Source: Paenibacillus hexagrammi (GTDB lineage Bacteria > Bacillota > Bacilli > Paenibacillales > NBRC-103111). From it: 64,000 nt of DNA. The stretch lies in the NCBI RefSeq assembly GCF_021513275.1, contig NZ_CP090978.1:6133001-6197000 (forward strand), written 5' to 3'. The number at the start of each line of letters is the position of its first letter. Position 1 is the stretch's first letter. A program made the position numbers and the translations under genes. The notes beneath the pieces were generated by a model. That model did not search any database. It was given only the letters and a program-made list of their open reading frames with translations, and had not been told where the DNA came from. Shown here piece after piece: positions 54,291-63,937 of the stretch.

Positions 54291-55832
54291 ATGGATGATC
54301 AGAAGAAGGAGCTGGAAAAGGTACAAGAACTGCAGCGATTATCTACCATTGGACAAATATCTGCAGGTATTGCCCATGAGATTCGGAATCCTTTAACAGC
54401 AGTCAAGGGATTTCTTCAACTCATGCAAAAAGAACATGACAGCCGCTATTGGGAGATCGTCAACTCCGAGCTGGAGCAAGCCATTTCTACGGTGCAAAAC
54501 TTATTAGTTGTATCCAAACCGGAGCTGAACGATGAGAGCTGGAGCAACGTCAACATGTGCCAACTGCTGGAGAGCACGTTGTCCCTCTTTGAGAATGAAA
54601 TGTACCGGGTTAAGGTCGAGAAGCGCCTCTATAACACGAATTCTATCATTAGCGGGAAACGAAACCAGCTGAAACGTGCTATTTTTAATCTATTAAAAAA
54701 CGCCTTTGAGGCCATTGAGGGGGAAGGCTCCATCACTTTGGAGCATTACAAGTCCGGTGATGAGATTTGTATACATATACGCGATTCTGGCAAAGGCATT
54801 CCAAGCGATAAGCTTAAGCACCTTGGAACGCCCTTCTTTTCGACGAAATCAGATGTAGGGACAGGCTTGGGGCTATCGCAGGTATATGCTGCCTTCTACG
54901 AGCATAAAGCAACGATTAGCGTGAAAAGCAAGGAAAATAAGGGCACCGAATTTATTATCCGAATGCCCCTATCACAACGTTCGATAGAGGGGAGCAAACC
55001 AATGAACTTACATATTGAGCCGAATATGGAGGTAAGGGATTTTTTTGATGCCAACCGGCAGCATTTTAACCGTATGCTGGAGGTCGAGGCTCAAAACTGT
55101 TTCGAAATCGTATCTAGTCTTAAGTTTGTCACGACGCAGGATTTACTGGACCATGCTAATCAGATTCTATCTCTTGTCCATGACGGAATGACGCAAGAAA
55201 TTATTCGGCTGGCTCAGGAGCGGGGCCTAGTATGGGCTAAATCCGACGTTCCCATCATGACGAAGATGGAATGGTTCTATGCGCTCCGCAGAGTCATCTG
55301 GCTATTCCTGAAAGAGTATCATTTAAGTACCGGAATTACGCCGGAGGAAGCGTTTGAACTGTCAGACCGGATCAATGACGCATTAGATAATTTTATTATC
55401 CAATTTAATGTCATTTTTACGAAGTATCGAGATGATGTCATTAAATCGAAACAGGCTATTATCGATGAACTTACGGTCCCGTTAATTCCAATCTTTAATC
55501 AAATCGCCGTGCTGCCGCTGGTAGGCACATTGGATGAGTCACGTATGATCAAAATTGAAGAGAAGCTCCTTGAAGAGGTTGAACGAAGAAACATTCAAAA
55601 GGTATTTATCGATATGTCGGGTGCTGTGCTGTTAGAGGCAGATATCTTCAATCAAGTCACTCGCCTTATTGAAGGTCTTAATCTTCTAGGCTGCGCAACG
55701 GTTTTGACCGGAATTAGTGCTAAATTAGCTAAAGTGATTCTCGATTTAAGTCCAACGATTAAGGAAAAGATCATTGTCCAGAGTACACTTCAACAGGCTT
55801 TAATTAAAGAAACGCACATGATGAAGGAATGA
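54291..55832 (+). CDS. histidine kinase fused to an RsbR-like STAS domain
   Basis: 513 residues. The N-terminal half is a sporulation-kinase-like HisKA (STIGQISAGIAHEIRNPLTAVKGF, phospho-His H29) and HATPase (AIFNLLKNAFEAIEGEG, GTGLGLSQVYAAF), with no sensor or membrane segment. The second half (from about residue 240) reads like an RsbR N-terminal region and STAS domain: YHLSTGITPEEAFELSDRIND, LIPIFNQIAVLPLVGTLDESRM, KVFIDMSGAVLLEADIFNQV, TVLTGISAKLAKVIL. The Thr phosphosites of RsbR appear as Ser in IDMSGA. The fusion would link a phosphorelay to stressosome-type signalling. AAGGAGATTTACA precedes the ATG. Intact. Confidence 0.9.
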   Translation: MDDQKKELEKVQELQRLSTIGQISAGIAHEIRNPLTAVKGFLQLMQKEHDSRYWEIVNSELEQAISTVQNLLVVSKPELNDESWSNVNMCQLLESTLSLFENEMYRVKVEKRLYNTNSIISGKRNQLKRAIFNLLKNAFEAIEGEGSITLEHYKSGDEICIHIRDSGKGIPSDKLKHLGTPFFSTKSDVGTGLGLSQVYAAFYEHKATISVKSKENKGTEFIIRMPLSQRSIEGSKPMNLHIEPNMEVRDFFDANRQHFNRMLEVEAQNCFEIVSSLKFVTTQDLLDHANQILSLVHDGMTQEIIRLAQERGLVWAKSDVPIMTKMEWFYALRRVIWLFLKEYHLSTGITPEEAFELSDRINDALDNFIIQFNVIFTKYRDDVIKSKQAIIDELTVPLIPIFNQIAVLPLVGTLDESRMIKIEEKLLEEVERRNIQKVFIDMSGAVLLEADIFNQVTRLIEGLNLLGCATVLTGISAKLAKVILDLSPTIKEKIIVQSTLQQALIKETHMMKE

Positions 55833-55889
55833 GAGCCTTGGAATGAATGGATGGCAGCATGGATGCCGGGTAGGTTGGAGGAGATTCAT

Positions 55890-56567
55890 ATGAAAAAGAA
55901 AATTGGCTGTTTGCACGCCCATTATTCGAACATTGCCTATATCGAGCAGGCGTTTGAGGCCTATGAGGTGGAGCTGGTCCACTTCGTTGACCCGGGTTTA
56001 GTATGGCGGGTTGGACATGACAAGGATTATACCTACGAGGCAGCTAGGGGAAAATCTCGGGAGCAGCTCCAGTGGGCCGCATCCTGTGGCGTAGACGCTG
56101 CGCTGGTCACCTGTACGAATTATATTGCGCTCTTAGCAGAGGAAGAGACACATGTCCAGGTGCCCGTTATCAACATCGATGAGCCATTCTTCGCATCTCT
56201 ATGCGAGCACTCGCAGCCACAGATTGTGCTGTTTACCAATCCAGCTACTGTAGAGGGGACAATGAGTCGCCTTCGCGCCTGTGCGGCTGCATGGGGCAAA
56301 GAGCTCCAGGTGGAAGCGCGGGTGATGGAGGGGGCTTTTGATCTGATCATGAGCGGCAGGCAGGCGGAATATACCGAGACCTTGGCCGAGTACCTGCACC
56401 GGCTCATCGAGTCGGAACCAGATAAGGCCGTCTCCGCTGCTCAGCTCTCGATGGTACTGGCTGCGGACCGAGTCGGGCGGGAGACTGGAAGAGTGATCGG
56501 GCATCCGTTAGCGTCTTTGCAGACTTATGCCGTAGAGAGGCTGGGCTTAGCACTCAAGCTGAGGTGA
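55890..56567 (+). CDS. aspartate/glutamate racemase-family protein
   Basis: 225 residues, soluble. ATG 55890 (MKKKIGCLHAHYSNIAYIEQAF) is chosen with GGAGGAGATTCAT upstream. The first Cys motif VTCTNYIALL and the region VINIDEPFFA fit the Asp/Glu/hydantoin racemase fold. The second catalytic Cys of classical glutamate racemases is not obvious, so activity is uncertain. It follows the HK-STAS gene by about 55 bases and may share a transcript. Substrate unknown. Confidence 0.65.
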   Translation: MKKKIGCLHAHYSNIAYIEQAFEAYEVELVHFVDPGLVWRVGHDKDYTYEAARGKSREQLQWAASCGVDAALVTCTNYIALLAEEETHVQVPVINIDEPFFASLCEHSQPQIVLFTNPATVEGTMSRLRACAAAWGKELQVEARVMEGAFDLIMSGRQAEYTETLAEYLHRLIESEPDKAVSAAQLSMVLAADRVGRETGRVIGHPLASLQTYAVERLGLALKLR

Positions 56568-56710
56568 GTGGAAAGGTGGCCGATTTGCGCTACTGGAGTG
56601 ACATAACAACCAATACATCATGTTGAATGAGTCCATGAATTAGTGATGTCTACACCGCTCGAATAATAGCTCTACGGCTCGTAGCGGAGTATCCTTTACC
56701 CAACGACATG

Positions 56711-56739
56711 CAAAAGACAGCCCGCGGGCTGTCTTTTTG
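56711..56739 (-). terminator. terminator after the LLM oxidoreductase gene
   Basis: AAAGACAGCCC-gc-GGGCTGTCTTT with T tracts on both sides. Confidence 0.85.
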
Positions 56740-56740
56740 T

Positions 56741-57814
56741 CTATTCTTTCGCTTCCAGACGGGCGAGTTCTTTGCGTACGATAGGCGCGACCTTCGTGCC
56801 TAGCAGCTCGATGGCATGAAGCACCTCACGGTGAGGCATCGTGCCGACGTTCACATGCAGGAAGAAGCGGGTAATGCCGAGATTCTTGCGCAGGAGAAGA
56901 ATCTTCTCTGCAACATACTCGGGGTCGCCGACATACAGAGCGCCTCGCAGGCTGCGTGCTGCGTCAAAGGTGGAGCGGGTGTAGTGCTGCCCCCAGCCGC
57001 GCTCGCGGCCGATCACGTTCATTTGCGCTGCTGTTGGCGCAAAGAAAGACTCCGCAGCCTGCTCGGTCGTATCGGCGACAAAGCCATGCGAATGTGTCGC
57101 AATTTGCAGCTTGCTCGGGTTATGACCGGCCTGAACGGCTGCACGTTTGTACAGGTCGACCAAGGGAGCAAAACTCTCCGGCATGCCGCCGATGATCGCG
57201 AAAGCGATCGGCAGCCCCAGCATCCCTGCCCGGACAGCAGACTCCGGGTTGCCTCCGCTGGCAATCCATACGGGGAGCGGGTCCTGAACGGATCGAGGGT
57301 ATACGCCAAGGTCGCGAATGGCTGGGCGGTGGCCTCCGCGCCACGTCACCTTTTCTGAGGCTCGGATCGCGAGCAGCAGCTCCAATTTTTCCTCGAATAA
57401 TTCGTCATAATCCTGCAGGTCATAGCCAAACAGAGGAAAGGACTCGATGAAGGAGCCACGGCCTGCCATGATCTCAGCTCGCCCGCTCGAGATACCGTCC
57501 AAGGTAGAGAACTGTTGATAGACCCTGACAGGGTCATCTGAGGAAAGGACGGTAACCGCGCTAGTCAACCGGATCTGCTTCGTCATCGCCGCTGCTGCAG
57601 CAAGGACCACAGCAGGCGCGGTGCCTGCGTAATCGGGACGGTGATGCTCACCGATCCCATAGACGTCCAGGCCGACCTGATCGGCCAGAACGATCTCCTC
57701 GACGGCATTGCGCAGCCGTGCTGCTTGGCTAATGACCGCTCCGGTTGCCGGATCCGGGGTCGTTTCCAAAAATGTGCTGATTCCTATTTCTATGCGGCTT
57801 GCCTGATCGCTCAT
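56741..57814 (-). CDS. LLM-class flavin-dependent oxidoreductase
   Basis: 357-residue luciferase-like monooxygenase-family protein: [78 protein letters not shown], and the C-terminal [26 protein letters not shown]. These match the bacterial FMN-dependent LLM oxidoreductases (e.g. YhbW-like). Ribosome site AGGAGGCAACG upstream. Divergent from namA. Substrate unknown; could be reduced by NamA-like partners only in principle. Confidence 0.9.
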   Translation of the reverse strand: MSDQASRIEIGISTFLETTPDPATGAVISQAARLRNAVEEIVLADQVGLDVYGIGEHHRPDYAGTAPAVVLAAAAAMTKQIRLTSAVTVLSSDDPVRVYQQFSTLDGISSGRAEIMAGRGSFIESFPLFGYDLQDYDELFEEKLELLLAIRASEKVTWRGGHRPAIRDLGVYPRSVQDPLPVWIASGGNPESAVRAGMLGLPIAFAIIGGMPESFAPLVDLYKRAAVQAGHNPSKLQIATHSHGFVADTTEQAAESFFAPTAAQMNVIGRERGWGQHYTRSTFDAARSLRGALYVGDPEYVAEKILLLRKNLGITRFFLHVNVGTMPHREVLHAIELLGTKVAPIVRKELARLEAKE

Positions 57815-57849
57815 GGGTCGTTGCCTCCTTTTTTTATCATTTTACTACT

Positions 57850-57960
57850 TTATCGTTAGCTTCTCAAATTTAGTAAGTGAGAGGTACCCTTCTTGATACT
57901 GACTTACAAAAAGGTAACTACTTGTCATGCCAAGCTTCTTGGTCAATAATAAGTGTAATC
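57850..57960. promoter_or_regulatory. divergent control region between LLM oxidoreductase and namA
   Basis: TTAGTAAGTGAGAGGTACC and CTTACAAAAAGGTAACTACTT contain half-sites (AGTAAGT, GGTAC, ACTTAC, GGTAAC) of the HxlR/YodB type, similar to those near azoR. In the 249-base gap no gene is seen. Regulation by one of the three HxlR regulators in the window is possible. Confidence 0.4.
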
Positions 57961-58063
57961 GTGACGTATACAGTTTTACGCATGAATGCCTTGTATACAG
58001 GGAACAATCAGAACGCATTCCATTCCTTTGCGATTACACTTTGAACAGGTGAGGTGTCCCAGA

Positions 58064-59089
58064 ATGAGTCAGCTTTTCTCTGCTTATCAACTTAACAATT
58101 TACAGCTAAAGAATCGGGTCGTCATGGCTCCGATGTGCCAATATTCCGTAACAGCCAAAGACGGTAAGCCGAATGAGTGGCATTACGTGCATTATCTCAG
58201 CAGAGCGATTGGCGGAACGGGACTGATTATTATGGAAATGACGGACGTCCATCCGGATGGGCGGATCAGCGACTATGATCTGGGCTTGTGGTCCGATGAG
58301 CATATCCCGGCTTATGCCCGTATTATTGACGGGGTCCATTCACACGGGGCGAAGATCGGCATCCAAATTGCCCATGCCGGACGCAAGGCGGAGGATGCAG
58401 AAGTGCCGGTCGCTCCGTCGGCTATTGCTTTTCCGGGATCGCGCTATAAGACCCCGCGCGCTTTATCAACGGATGAAGTCAAACAAATGGTGCAGCTGTT
58501 TGGCGATGCGGCCCGACGTGCCGTCCAGGCAGGCGTCGATATGATCGAGCTGCATGGCGCTCACGGCTATTTGATTCACCAGTTCCAGTCTGCGCTGACG
58601 AACAAGCGGGAAGACGAGTACGGCCAGGATCTCAGCCGATTCGGCGTCGAGGTCATTCAAGCTGTGAAGAAGGAAATGCCGGCAGGCATGCCGCTCGTAT
58701 TCCGAATCTCCGCTGTAGAATACGCGGATGGAGGCTACGATATTGACTATGCTATTAAGCTTTGCCAAGCTTACCGCGACGCAGGTGTAGACGCCTTTCA
58801 CGTCAGCTCAGGCGGTGAAGGCGCTGCGGGAGTGAAGAAGCCCGGCAATTACCCGGGCTATCAAGTGCCTTACGCGCGAAGCATACGTGAGGCCGTTGGC
58901 GTGCCTGTTATAGCGGTGGGCATGCTGGAGGATCCGGCTCTCGCTGAGTCGGTCGTCAGCAACGAGGATGCCGATATGGTCGGCATTGCCCGCGGTCTGT
59001 TGAGAGACCCTTACTGGGCGACTCATGCCGCTATCGCGCTTAAAAGCGAGGAGACCCACATTCCTAAGCAGTACGAGCGCGGATATTAA
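58064..59089 (+). CDS. namA: NADPH dehydrogenase NamA (old yellow enzyme, YqjM)
   Basis: FMN-dependent ene-reductase of 341 residues. ATG 58064 gives MSQLFSAYQLNNLQLKNRVVMAPMCQYS. The redox-tuning Cys (C25 in MAPMCQYS) and Tyr, the FMN ligands His-His in ELHGAHGYLIHQF and the Arg near VGIARGLLRDPYWATHAA match YqjM. It reduces activated double bonds and quinone-like electrophiles and is induced by oxidative stress in relatives. Ribosome site GAGGTGTCCCAGA. Terminator follows. Confidence 0.95.
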   Translation: MSQLFSAYQLNNLQLKNRVVMAPMCQYSVTAKDGKPNEWHYVHYLSRAIGGTGLIIMEMTDVHPDGRISDYDLGLWSDEHIPAYARIIDGVHSHGAKIGIQIAHAGRKAEDAEVPVAPSAIAFPGSRYKTPRALSTDEVKQMVQLFGDAARRAVQAGVDMIELHGAHGYLIHQFQSALTNKREDEYGQDLSRFGVEVIQAVKKEMPAGMPLVFRISAVEYADGGYDIDYAIKLCQAYRDAGVDAFHVSSGGEGAAGVKKPGNYPGYQVPYARSIREAVGVPVIAVGMLEDPALAESVVSNEDADMVGIARGLLRDPYWATHAAIALKSEETHIPKQYERGY

Positions 59090-59096
59090 TAGGAAG

Positions 59097-59140
59097 AAGG
59101 CTGCAGTCCACCTGAATTCAGGTGTGAGCTGCAGCCTTTT
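59097..59140 (+). terminator. terminator after namA
   Basis: AAGGCTGCAG-tcc-ACCTG-aatt-CAGGT-gtgag-CTGCAGCCTT followed by TT: a long interrupted hairpin. Confidence 0.88.
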
Positions 59141-59230
59141 CATTTTGCCAAAGAGTAGGGCTCCCCGCAAAGTACCTGGGTCGGCTTCGAATTCTAGCCT
59201 CGATAGCTCGTCCCTATTTCGCTTATTGAA

Positions 59231-60808
59231 TCAATAGCCGTCTGTTCGCTGCCCTGAATGATCTGCGGCTTCTGCACCTTCCTGGGCGGATTTGGAGCCC
59301 ATATGCTCCATCTCCATCTCCATCTTCGCTTTAGCAAGGCCCTCGGAGACTCTGCGGCCGTAATCGCTGTCGGCTTGTGTGAAGTACTCAATCATTTTTT
59401 GCTGAATGTGAGGCTTGCACACGCTTAATGCATCCACCAGGTTGCTGATTAGTTCATCGCGCTCCCAGTCCTCGAACTTGCGGTACGTGTCTCCCGCTTG
59501 AGCGAAATCATTCGTACGGTTAATCTTCTCCCGAACTAATGAAGCGTTATAGCTCGGCTGATGCTCTTTGCCGGATGGCGCAGCCTCTTTGAGCCCGCCG
59601 AGTGAGGACGGCTCGTAGTTAACGTGAGGATTTTGCCCTGGCGCGCGGTCCACGATAAGGGTCATTTGCCCGTCGCGTTGGTTGGTCGCCACATGCGTCT
59701 TGGGCGCATTGATCGGCAGCTGCAAATAATTCGTGCCTACCCGGTAACGCTGCGTATCCGAATAAGAGAACGTTCGTCCCTGCAGCAGCTTGTCATCGGA
59801 GAAATCAAGCCCGTCGACAAGCACGCCGGTTCCGAATGCAGACTGCTCTACTTCGGCGAAATAGTTTTCTGGATTCTTGTTCAGCACCATTTTGCCTACG
59901 CGTAGGAAAGGGAACCTCTCATGATCCCACAGCTTGGTCGGATCTAGGGGGTCGAAGTCGAGCTCCGGATGCTCGTCATCGCTCATGATTTGTACGCACA
60001 GCTCCCATTCCGGATAGTCGCCGCGCTCAATAGCCTCGTACAGATCCTGTGTCGCGTGGCTTGTATTCTTGGCCTGAATCATCTCGGCCTCTTTTTGCGT
60101 GAGGTTCTTCATGCCTTGCTTCAGCGGTTCCCAGTGATATTTAACAAGCACGGCTTCCCCATCTTTATTTACCCATTTATATGTATTCACGCCGGAGCCC
60201 TGCATCTGCCTGTAGTTAGCTGGAATGCCCCATGGGGAGAATACGAACGTAACCATATGGGTAGCCTCTGGAGAATTCGAAACAAAGTCGAACATCCTCT
60301 CCGGGTTTGACAGGTTGGTAACAGGGTCAGGACGGAACGCGTGAACCATATCCGGGAACTTCAAAGGATCGCGTATGAAGAAAATCTTCAGGTTATTGCC
60401 CACCAGATCCCAGTTCCCATCTTCTGTGTAAAACTTCGTAGCAAACCCGCGCGGATCACGGAACGTCTCCGGTGAGTGGCCGCCATGGACGACGGAAGAG
60501 AAGCGAACGAATACCGGCGTGCGTTTACCGGCTTCCTGAAACAGCTTGGCGCGCGTATACTTCGCGACCGGCTCGTCGCCTACTTTGCCGTAGGCTTCAA
60601 AGTAGCCATGGGCTCCAGCACCCCGTGCATGAACGACACGCTCAGGAATGCGTTCACGGTCAAAATGCGAGATTTTCTCAATATAGTGATAGTTCTCCAA
60701 GGTGGAAGGTCCGCGGTTGCCCACGGTTCGAATATTCTGGTTGTCTGAAATCGGATGACCCTGGCGATTGGTTAAGGTCATATCCGTGTCGGTTGTACGG
60801 TTCTCCAT
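59231..60808 (-). CDS. monofunctional haem catalase
   Basis: About 525 residues. Catalytic His in [15 protein letters not shown], distal Asn region [10 protein letters not shown] and proximal haem Tyr in [43 protein letters not shown] and YEPSSLGG match the KatA/KatX group. Start: ATG 60808 ([10 protein letters not shown]) with GAGAGG about 14 bases upstream; an in-frame ATG at 60823 is possible. The C-terminal tail is charged ([22 protein letters not shown]). Cytoplasmic hydrogen peroxide removal. No clear PerR box found upstream. Confidence 0.95.
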   Translation of the reverse strand: MENRTTDTDMTLTNRQGHPISDNQNIRTVGNRGPSTLENYHYIEKISHFDRERIPERVVHARGAGAHGYFEAYGKVGDEPVAKYTRAKLFQEAGKRTPVFVRFSSVVHGGHSPETFRDPRGFATKFYTEDGNWDLVGNNLKIFFIRDPLKFPDMVHAFRPDPVTNLSNPERMFDFVSNSPEATHMVTFVFSPWGIPANYRQMQGSGVNTYKWVNKDGEAVLVKYHWEPLKQGMKNLTQKEAEMIQAKNTSHATQDLYEAIERGDYPEWELCVQIMSDDEHPELDFDPLDPTKLWDHERFPFLRVGKMVLNKNPENYFAEVEQSAFGTGVLVDGLDFSDDKLLQGRTFSYSDTQRYRVGTNYLQLPINAPKTHVATNQRDGQMTLIVDRAPGQNPHVNYEPSSLGGLKEAAPSGKEHQPSYNASLVREKINRTNDFAQAGDTYRKFEDWERDELISNLVDALSVCKPHIQQKMIEYFTQADSDYGRRVSEGLAKAKMEMEMEHMGSKSAQEGAEAADHSGQRTDGY

Positions 60809-60972
60809 GTTCTTGCCCAACATCCTCTCGCAAATTATCCATAGTACTTTTTACCATTTGGGAAAACATTATTCACCCGAGGGAGTAAACGAGCCGATTG
60901 TACAGGGATATAATAAGGGAGGGCAGTGGGGATGAAACCGATCGGAGAGATCAAATACATACTGGGCTGAAT

Positions 60973-61010
60973 AAAAAAGCCCGACAAGCTGGCAATCAGC
61001 TTATCGAGCC
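60973..61010 (-). terminator. terminator of the aldo/keto reductase gene
   Basis: AGCCCGACAAGCTG pairs with CAGCTTATCGAGCC (G-U pairs included); on the minus strand it is followed by TTTTTT. Confidence 0.8.
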
Positions 61011-61040
61011 TATTCGTCTTTGTCGCAAAGCACCTATTGC

Positions 61041-61889
61041 TTAAAAGTTGAAGTTATCCGGATCAGGGCCAATCCGGCGATCCTCGTTTAAGCTATCGAT
61101 CCGACCCATCTCCTCGTCAGACAAAGTAAAGTCGAAGATAGCGGCATTTTCGATGATGCGATGCTCCTTAATCGACTTCGGAATCGTCACTACACCGTTC
61201 TGAAGGTCCCAACGCAAAATAACCTGAGCCACGGATTTGCCATGCTTCCCGGCGATGTCCGAGAGAACCGGATTATCCAACAATCGGCCCTGCATGAGCG
61301 GGGACCAGGCTTCCAATTGAATTCCTTGCTGTTTGCAGAAGGTCAGCAGCTCCTGCTGGGTAAGCAGCGGGTGGTACTCCACTTGATTCACCATCGGCTT
61401 CACCTCGGCATCCTTCATGACATCCTCCAAATGGTGGATTTGAAAGTTGCTGACACCGATTGCCTTCACGCGGCCTTCTTTATAGAGTGTCTCCAGAGCT
61501 CTCCAGGCTTCTTTATAGAGTCCCTTTTTCGGCCAATGGATGAGGTAGAGGTCTAAGTACTCCAGGCCCAGAAGCTGCAAGCTTTTTTCGTAAGCAGCAA
61601 TAGCTGTTTCGTAGCCAAGGTCTGCATTCCATACTTTTGAAGTAATGAAAAGGTCCTCTCTACGCAGTCCGGATTCTTGAAGCGCCTCGCGAATGCCTTG
61701 TCCCACACCGGCTTCGTTCTGGTAAATCGCTGCTGTATCAATACTGCGGTATCCGTTACGGATCGCGGTTTTTACAGCTTCTACAACTTCATTTCCTTCC
61801 TCTACTTTAAAAACGCCGAGCCCAAACCAAGGCATGCGGACTCCGTTATGGAGTGTAGTTGTGTCTTGCAGATTTGTAGCGGTCATCAT
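61041..61889 (-). CDS. aldo/keto reductase
   Basis: 282-residue AKR of the same type as the gene at 53233: HNGVRMPWFGLGVFKVEEG, DTAAIYQNE, FITSKVWN, YLIHWPKKG, IGVSNFQIHHLEDVMK, NQVEYHPLLTQQELL, PKSIKEHRI, DPDNFNF-like end (RRIGPDPDNF). ATG 61889 is chosen, seven bases after AAAGGAG. It lies downstream of an MFS gene on the same strand, the reverse order of the first MFS/AKR pair. Confidence 0.94.
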   Translation of the reverse strand: MMTATNLQDTTTLHNGVRMPWFGLGVFKVEEGNEVVEAVKTAIRNGYRSIDTAAIYQNEAGVGQGIREALQESGLRREDLFITSKVWNADLGYETAIAAYEKSLQLLGLEYLDLYLIHWPKKGLYKEAWRALETLYKEGRVKAIGVSNFQIHHLEDVMKDAEVKPMVNQVEYHPLLTQQELLTFCKQQGIQLEAWSPLMQGRLLDNPVLSDIAGKHGKSVAQVILRWDLQNGVVTIPKSIKEHRIIENAAIFDFTLSDEEMGRIDSLNEDRRIGPDPDNFNF

Positions 61890-61904
61890 GATCATTCTCC
61901 TTTA

Positions 61905-63110
61905 TCAATGAGTTCGTTGTATGGATAGACGGAGCTCTTTGTTTTCCAAAGCTAGGCTCCATGCTGTCAGAAAGACGGCACCTAGTACCATTATAGCCCC
62001 AACCCATGCCGTGTGAATCAGTCCTAAGTAGTCTACGATCAGTCCGCCAAGGAAGGCACCCAGCGCAATACCGGCATTAAAAGCGGCAATATTGAGCGCA
62101 GAGGCGATATCGACCGCATGGGGAGCATAGCTCTCCGCTAGGGTAACGACGTAGATTTGCAGGCCGGGTACGTTCATAAAAGCAAGAAGCCCCATGAAAA
62201 AAATAGTGACAAGCGCCGGAGCCATGGAAGAGGCTGTAAAAGTAAGCAGTAGCAGAACAGCTGCTTGTGCGGCGAACATATAAAGCAGAGCGAGAAGCGG
62301 CTTCTAGTTCGCTGCTTTTCCCCCGACGATATTGCCAATCGCAATCGCAATGCCGTAAATAACCAGAATCACCGCCACTGTAGTTTCCCGAAATCCGGTT
62401 ATGTTATGCAGGAGCGGAGATAAATAAGTGAATACGACGAAGGTGCCCCCATAGCCGAGAGTCGTAATGGCAAAAGCCAACAGCAGCCTTGCATTCGTAA
62501 GCAAGGGAAGCTGATCGCGTAGACGGATGTTGTTCCCTTTGCGAAGACCGGAAGGAACCAGCCAAACATTCGCTGCAAATGCCAGAATACCAACGGCAAC
62601 GATTGCGGCAAAAGCATACCGCCACCCGAACTGCTGACCGATGAATGTGCCCAGAGGGACACCAGTGACCGTTGCGACAGTAAGCCCTGAGAACATCATC
62701 GCTATGGCGCTGGCTCTCTTGCTCTCGGGAACCAGATCAGCGGCGATGGTAGAGCCGATCGACATGAATACACCGTGCGACAGCGCCGAAACGACCCGCG
62801 CAGCAAGCAGAATCCCGATACTGCCGGATAGAGACGCCAGACTGTTCCCCAGGATGAACACGAGCATAATCCAGAGCAGCAGAGCCTTGCGGGATATGCC
62901 GGAGGTAAGCGAAGTGAGTACGGGCGCTCCAATGGTTACACCCAGTGCATACAAGGTGACGGTCAGGCCCGAGAGTGTAAGGGATATTTGAAAGTCTTCA
63001 GCAATAAGCGGAAGCAGCCCGACGCTGATAAACTCCGTTGTTCCGATCGCGAAGGCGCTGACAGCTAGGGCCAGAAGCGCCATGGTACTTTGCTTTTGAG
63101 TCATTATCAT
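61905..63110 (-). pseudogene. MFS transporter with an in-frame stop
   Basis: DHA1-type MFS transporter, paralogous to 51862, about 400 residues. It starts MIMTQKQSTMALLALAVSAFAIGTTEFISVGLLPLIAEDF, with twelve helices. At 62304-62306 a TAG interrupts NIVGGKAAN-stop-KPLLALLYMFAAQ in the same frame. The paralogue reads NIVGGKLADWKLMPS, so TGG (Trp) to TAG is the likely change. Unlike the frameshifts elsewhere, this is a substitution, so it may be a true inactivating mutation, read-through, or a base error. Confidence 0.88.
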
Positions 63111-63202
63111 GTTGATTCACACCTATCTCTATGTCATCTTACTAGTCATCGCCGGCCGGCAAATGCTATTATGAGGGTATTATGCGAATATGAATAGTAC
63201 GT

Positions 63203-63231
63203 ACTTTTTTGTACTATAGGTACTAAAAAGT
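63203..63231. promoter_or_regulatory. HxlR-type dyad in the MFS/hxlR intergenic region
   Basis: ACTTTTTTGTAC (63203-63214) and GTACTAAAAAGT (63220-63231) form an inverted repeat around TATAG. Similar TACT/AGTAC dyads occur at 10761 and 12704, near other HxlR genes. Confidence 0.6.
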
Positions 63232-63404
63232 GCCTGTAAACCATTTTTTTAATGGAGATAAATGGCGTACGTACTTCTCGGACAAGCAAGAGGTTTGAAA
63301 AGAAGCTCACTGCTGAGGCCCGTACTGAACATGGCTTGATTACGGGTGTACGACGGGCACCAAGAAGTGCCGAAGGCTTTTCGCCGGAAGGGGGAGCAAC
63401 AGCA

Positions 63405-63767
63405 ATGAAGAAATACAACATTTCCGTAGAAGCGACACTTGAGGTTATCGGGGGAAAATGGAAGAGTGTCATCCTCTGCCACCTCACCCATGGGAAAAAG
63501 CGGACCAGCGATCTCAAGCGCAGTATGCCCGCTATCACACAGAAAATGCTGACCCAGCAGCTCAGGGAGCTTGAAGAGGACGGGATTATTAACCGGATCG
63601 TCTATCAACAAGTGCCGCCGCGAGTGGAATATGAATTAAGCGAATACGGCTGGAGCTTGAAGCCGGTACTGGATTCCCTGTGCGCGTGGGGAGAGCAGCA
63701 TATCGTGAAGGAGTATGGCGATAAAACAGCGGTACTTGAGGACAATGGTCTTAATGATTTGAGCTGA
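63405..63767 (+). CDS. HxlR-family (DUF24) transcriptional regulator
   Basis: 120-residue winged helix: VEATLEVIGGKWKSVILCHLTHGKKRTSDLKRSMPAITQKMLTQQLRELEEDGIINRIVYQQVPPRVEYELSEYG. ATG 63405 (MKKYNISVE) is chosen with GGAAGGGGGAGC upstream. It lacks the N-terminal Cys before the core but has C in VILCHL. Divergent from the MFS gene and its AKR, its probable targets. Confidence 0.93.
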   Translation: MKKYNISVEATLEVIGGKWKSVILCHLTHGKKRTSDLKRSMPAITQKMLTQQLRELEEDGIINRIVYQQVPPRVEYELSEYGWSLKPVLDSLCAWGEQHIVKEYGDKTAVLEDNGLNDLS

Positions 63768-63785
63768 GAAATGAAGTCAGTTGAA

Positions 63786-63874
63786 CCTGCCTCAGGGGGG
63801 CACGTGGGAGCGACAATTAGACTCATGCACCTGCCTCAGGACGCAGAATTAGGAGCCACAATCAGCCCCATGAT
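63786..63874 (+). repeat. imperfect 44-bp tandem duplication
   Basis: CCTGCCTCAGG recurs at 63786 and 63830, followed in both by GGAGC-ACAAT-AG-CATG-like sequence in the same order. The two units are diverged. It lies just after the HxlR stop. Confidence 0.65.
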
Positions 63875-63908
63875 GAAATAACGGGGACAATGTCTTACGA
63901 ACTGCCCA

Positions 63909-63937
63909 TTGACGGCCTGCAAACGGCTGTGTACAAT
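63909..63937 (+). promoter_or_regulatory. sigma-A-type promoter near the right edge
   Basis: TTGACG (63909-63914), 17 bases, then TACAAT (63932-63937). It would drive a gene beginning near ATG 63991, which has GGAG about 9 bases upstream but is cut by the window edge. Confidence 0.6.
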
